Assembly (NCBI GenBank): GCA_036504335.1
Contig: DASXVJ010000025.1
Span: forward strand, 9,324-73,323
Reading direction: 5' to 3'
DNA length: 64,000 nucleotides
Origin: Fen-183 sp036504335
GTDB lineage: Bacteria > Acidobacteriota > Thermoanaerobaculia > UBA5066
The translations under genes were made by a program, and so were the position numbers. Positions 63,388 to 64,000 of the stretch are shown piece after piece; the first letter of the stretch is position 1; each line of letters opens with the position of its first letter. The notes under the pieces were generated by a model. That model worked only from the letters and a program-made list of their open reading frames with translations. It did no database searches and was not told where the DNA came from.

Positions 63388-64000
63388 GCTCCCCAAGCGC
63401 CCGACGGAAGCGTTGTGGTCCGACCTCCCGCGTGAGCGTCTCCTCGAGGAACTTCGGGTCGGGGTGGCGTTCGGTGTCGGGGTAGGGGTACGCCGACATC
63501 GCGTGGAACGGCCACGGGCCGTAGCTCTGGCCGGTCACGGTGTTCTTGTCGAAGTCCTTGTCCCAGCCGTCCGACACGACGACGAAGTCCCTCTTCCAGC
63601 CTGCGGGCACCGAGGGGAGCTTTGTGGCGTCGAACTCGATGCGAATCGCGTCGCCTCCCTTGAAAACGACCCAGCGGTCGTCCGTCTTCGAGAGTAGCTC
63701 GGTCACGTCGCCGAGACGCGTGACTTTTCCGGGCACGTCCTCCCAGGCGGGCGCCGCGCTCGCGTCGCCGTGATCGAAGACCTCGGGGCCGTCGGGCGTC
63801 TCGCGGAACCGCCGCGAAAACCCGCGCTCGGAGAGGACCGCCTTCGCCGGCGGCAGCAGCGTCTTGACGACGCTCACGGCGGGGTCGTCGACGGTGACGT
63901 ACGCCTCGTCCCAGAAGATCGCCATCGTCGTCCGGATCCGGACGCGCGGGTCGGCGGGGTCGACGAGCCCCGTCAGGTCGACCGGCATCGTCTTCGTCTT
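63383..64000 (-). CDS. CRTAC1/TPR-type protein, C-terminal part (cut by window edge)
   Basis: The frame is open to the right-hand end, so the gene starts outside the window; only about 205 C-terminal residues are seen. They contain RVRIRTTMAIFWDEAYVTVD, a pattern found at the C-terminus of ASPIC/UnbV-containing FG-GAP proteins, then SERGFSRRFRETPDG and a closing YPDTERHPDPKFLEE. The Met at 63988 is unlikely to be the true start because the frame continues upstream. It is coupled to the next FG-GAP gene by GTGA. Confidence 0.7.
   Translation of the reverse strand, partial: KTKTMPVDLTGLVDPADPRVRIRTTMAIFWDEAYVTVDDPAVSVVKTLLPPAKAVLSERGFSRRFRETPDGPEVFDHGDASAAPAWEDVPGKVTRLGDVTELLSKTDDRWVVFKGGDAIRIEFDATKLPSVPAGWKRDFVVVSDGWDKDFDKNTVTGQSYGPWPFHAMSAYPYPDTERHPDPKFLEETLTREVGPQRFRRALGER

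Overview
The window is high-GC bacterial DNA (about 70 % G+C by eye) packed almost edge to edge with protein genes. I see no rRNA, tRNA, CRISPR array or insertion sequence, and no gene-free stretch of 300 bases. The gene mix suggests an Acidobacteriota-like organism (inference): membrane Ser/Thr kinases with PEGA or PD40 propeller sensor halves, FG-GAP/ASPIC (CRTAC1-type) secreted proteins, several secreted M1, M16 and S10 peptidases, a DUF2911-TPR protein and a multihaem cytochrome fused to TPRs. Many genes overlap by 4 bases (ATGA or GTGA), and convergent pairs often touch or overlap.

Layout. 1-4.2 kb: a lipoprotein divergent from a PEGA-type kinase and a TPR protein. 4.2-10.1 kb, minus strand: an operon lnt, prfB (with the programmed +1 frameshift), a CoA-type Nudix hydrolase and a PD40 kinase. 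10.2-14.2 kb: a small coiled-coil secreted protein, then the minus-strand operon nfeD, slipin, SPOR protein, lipA. 14.2-18.7 kb: a probable sphingolipid cluster with a PAP2 phosphatase, a GNAT-type N-acyltransferase, a serine-palmitoyltransferase-like enzyme and a ceramide-reductase-like dehydrogenase, plus an FHA-domain relic. 18.7-29.5 kb: an M1 peptidase, a membrane protein, homoserine dehydrogenase, an S10 carboxypeptidase, a TauE permease, a secreted protein and a large M16 peptidase behind a long hairpin. 29.5-31.4 kb: AmrS and AmrB of the AmmeMemoRadiSam system. 31.5-37.7 kb: a complete SUF iron-sulfur operon (rrf2-sufB-C-D-S-U-sufT-like).

37.7-47.2 kb: a lower-GC orphan, a sodium:solute symporter, and an AddB/AddA-like nuclease-helicase pair followed by a lipoprotein. 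47.2-53.1 kb: a membrane cytochrome b / pentahaem c / TPR fusion, a secreted protein, an MBL hydrolase, a cysteine-synthase-like enzyme and a RibD-type reductase. 53.1-64 kb: aminopeptidase N, a CRTAC1 lipoprotein, a CPA1 antiporter, a short oxidoreductase, a DUF2911-TPR protein, an RluE-like pseudouridine synthase and two CRTAC1-type genes, the last cut by the window edge.

The most unusual signal is not a gene. An AT-rich motif (core ATTTCTTNGAA, often followed by GGTGAA) recurs roughly 28 times in this GC-rich DNA. Most copies lie in convergent pairs 50-150 bases apart, so they could form hairpins. They run through coding sequence without breaking frames, and the two arms of a pair tend to share the same variant.
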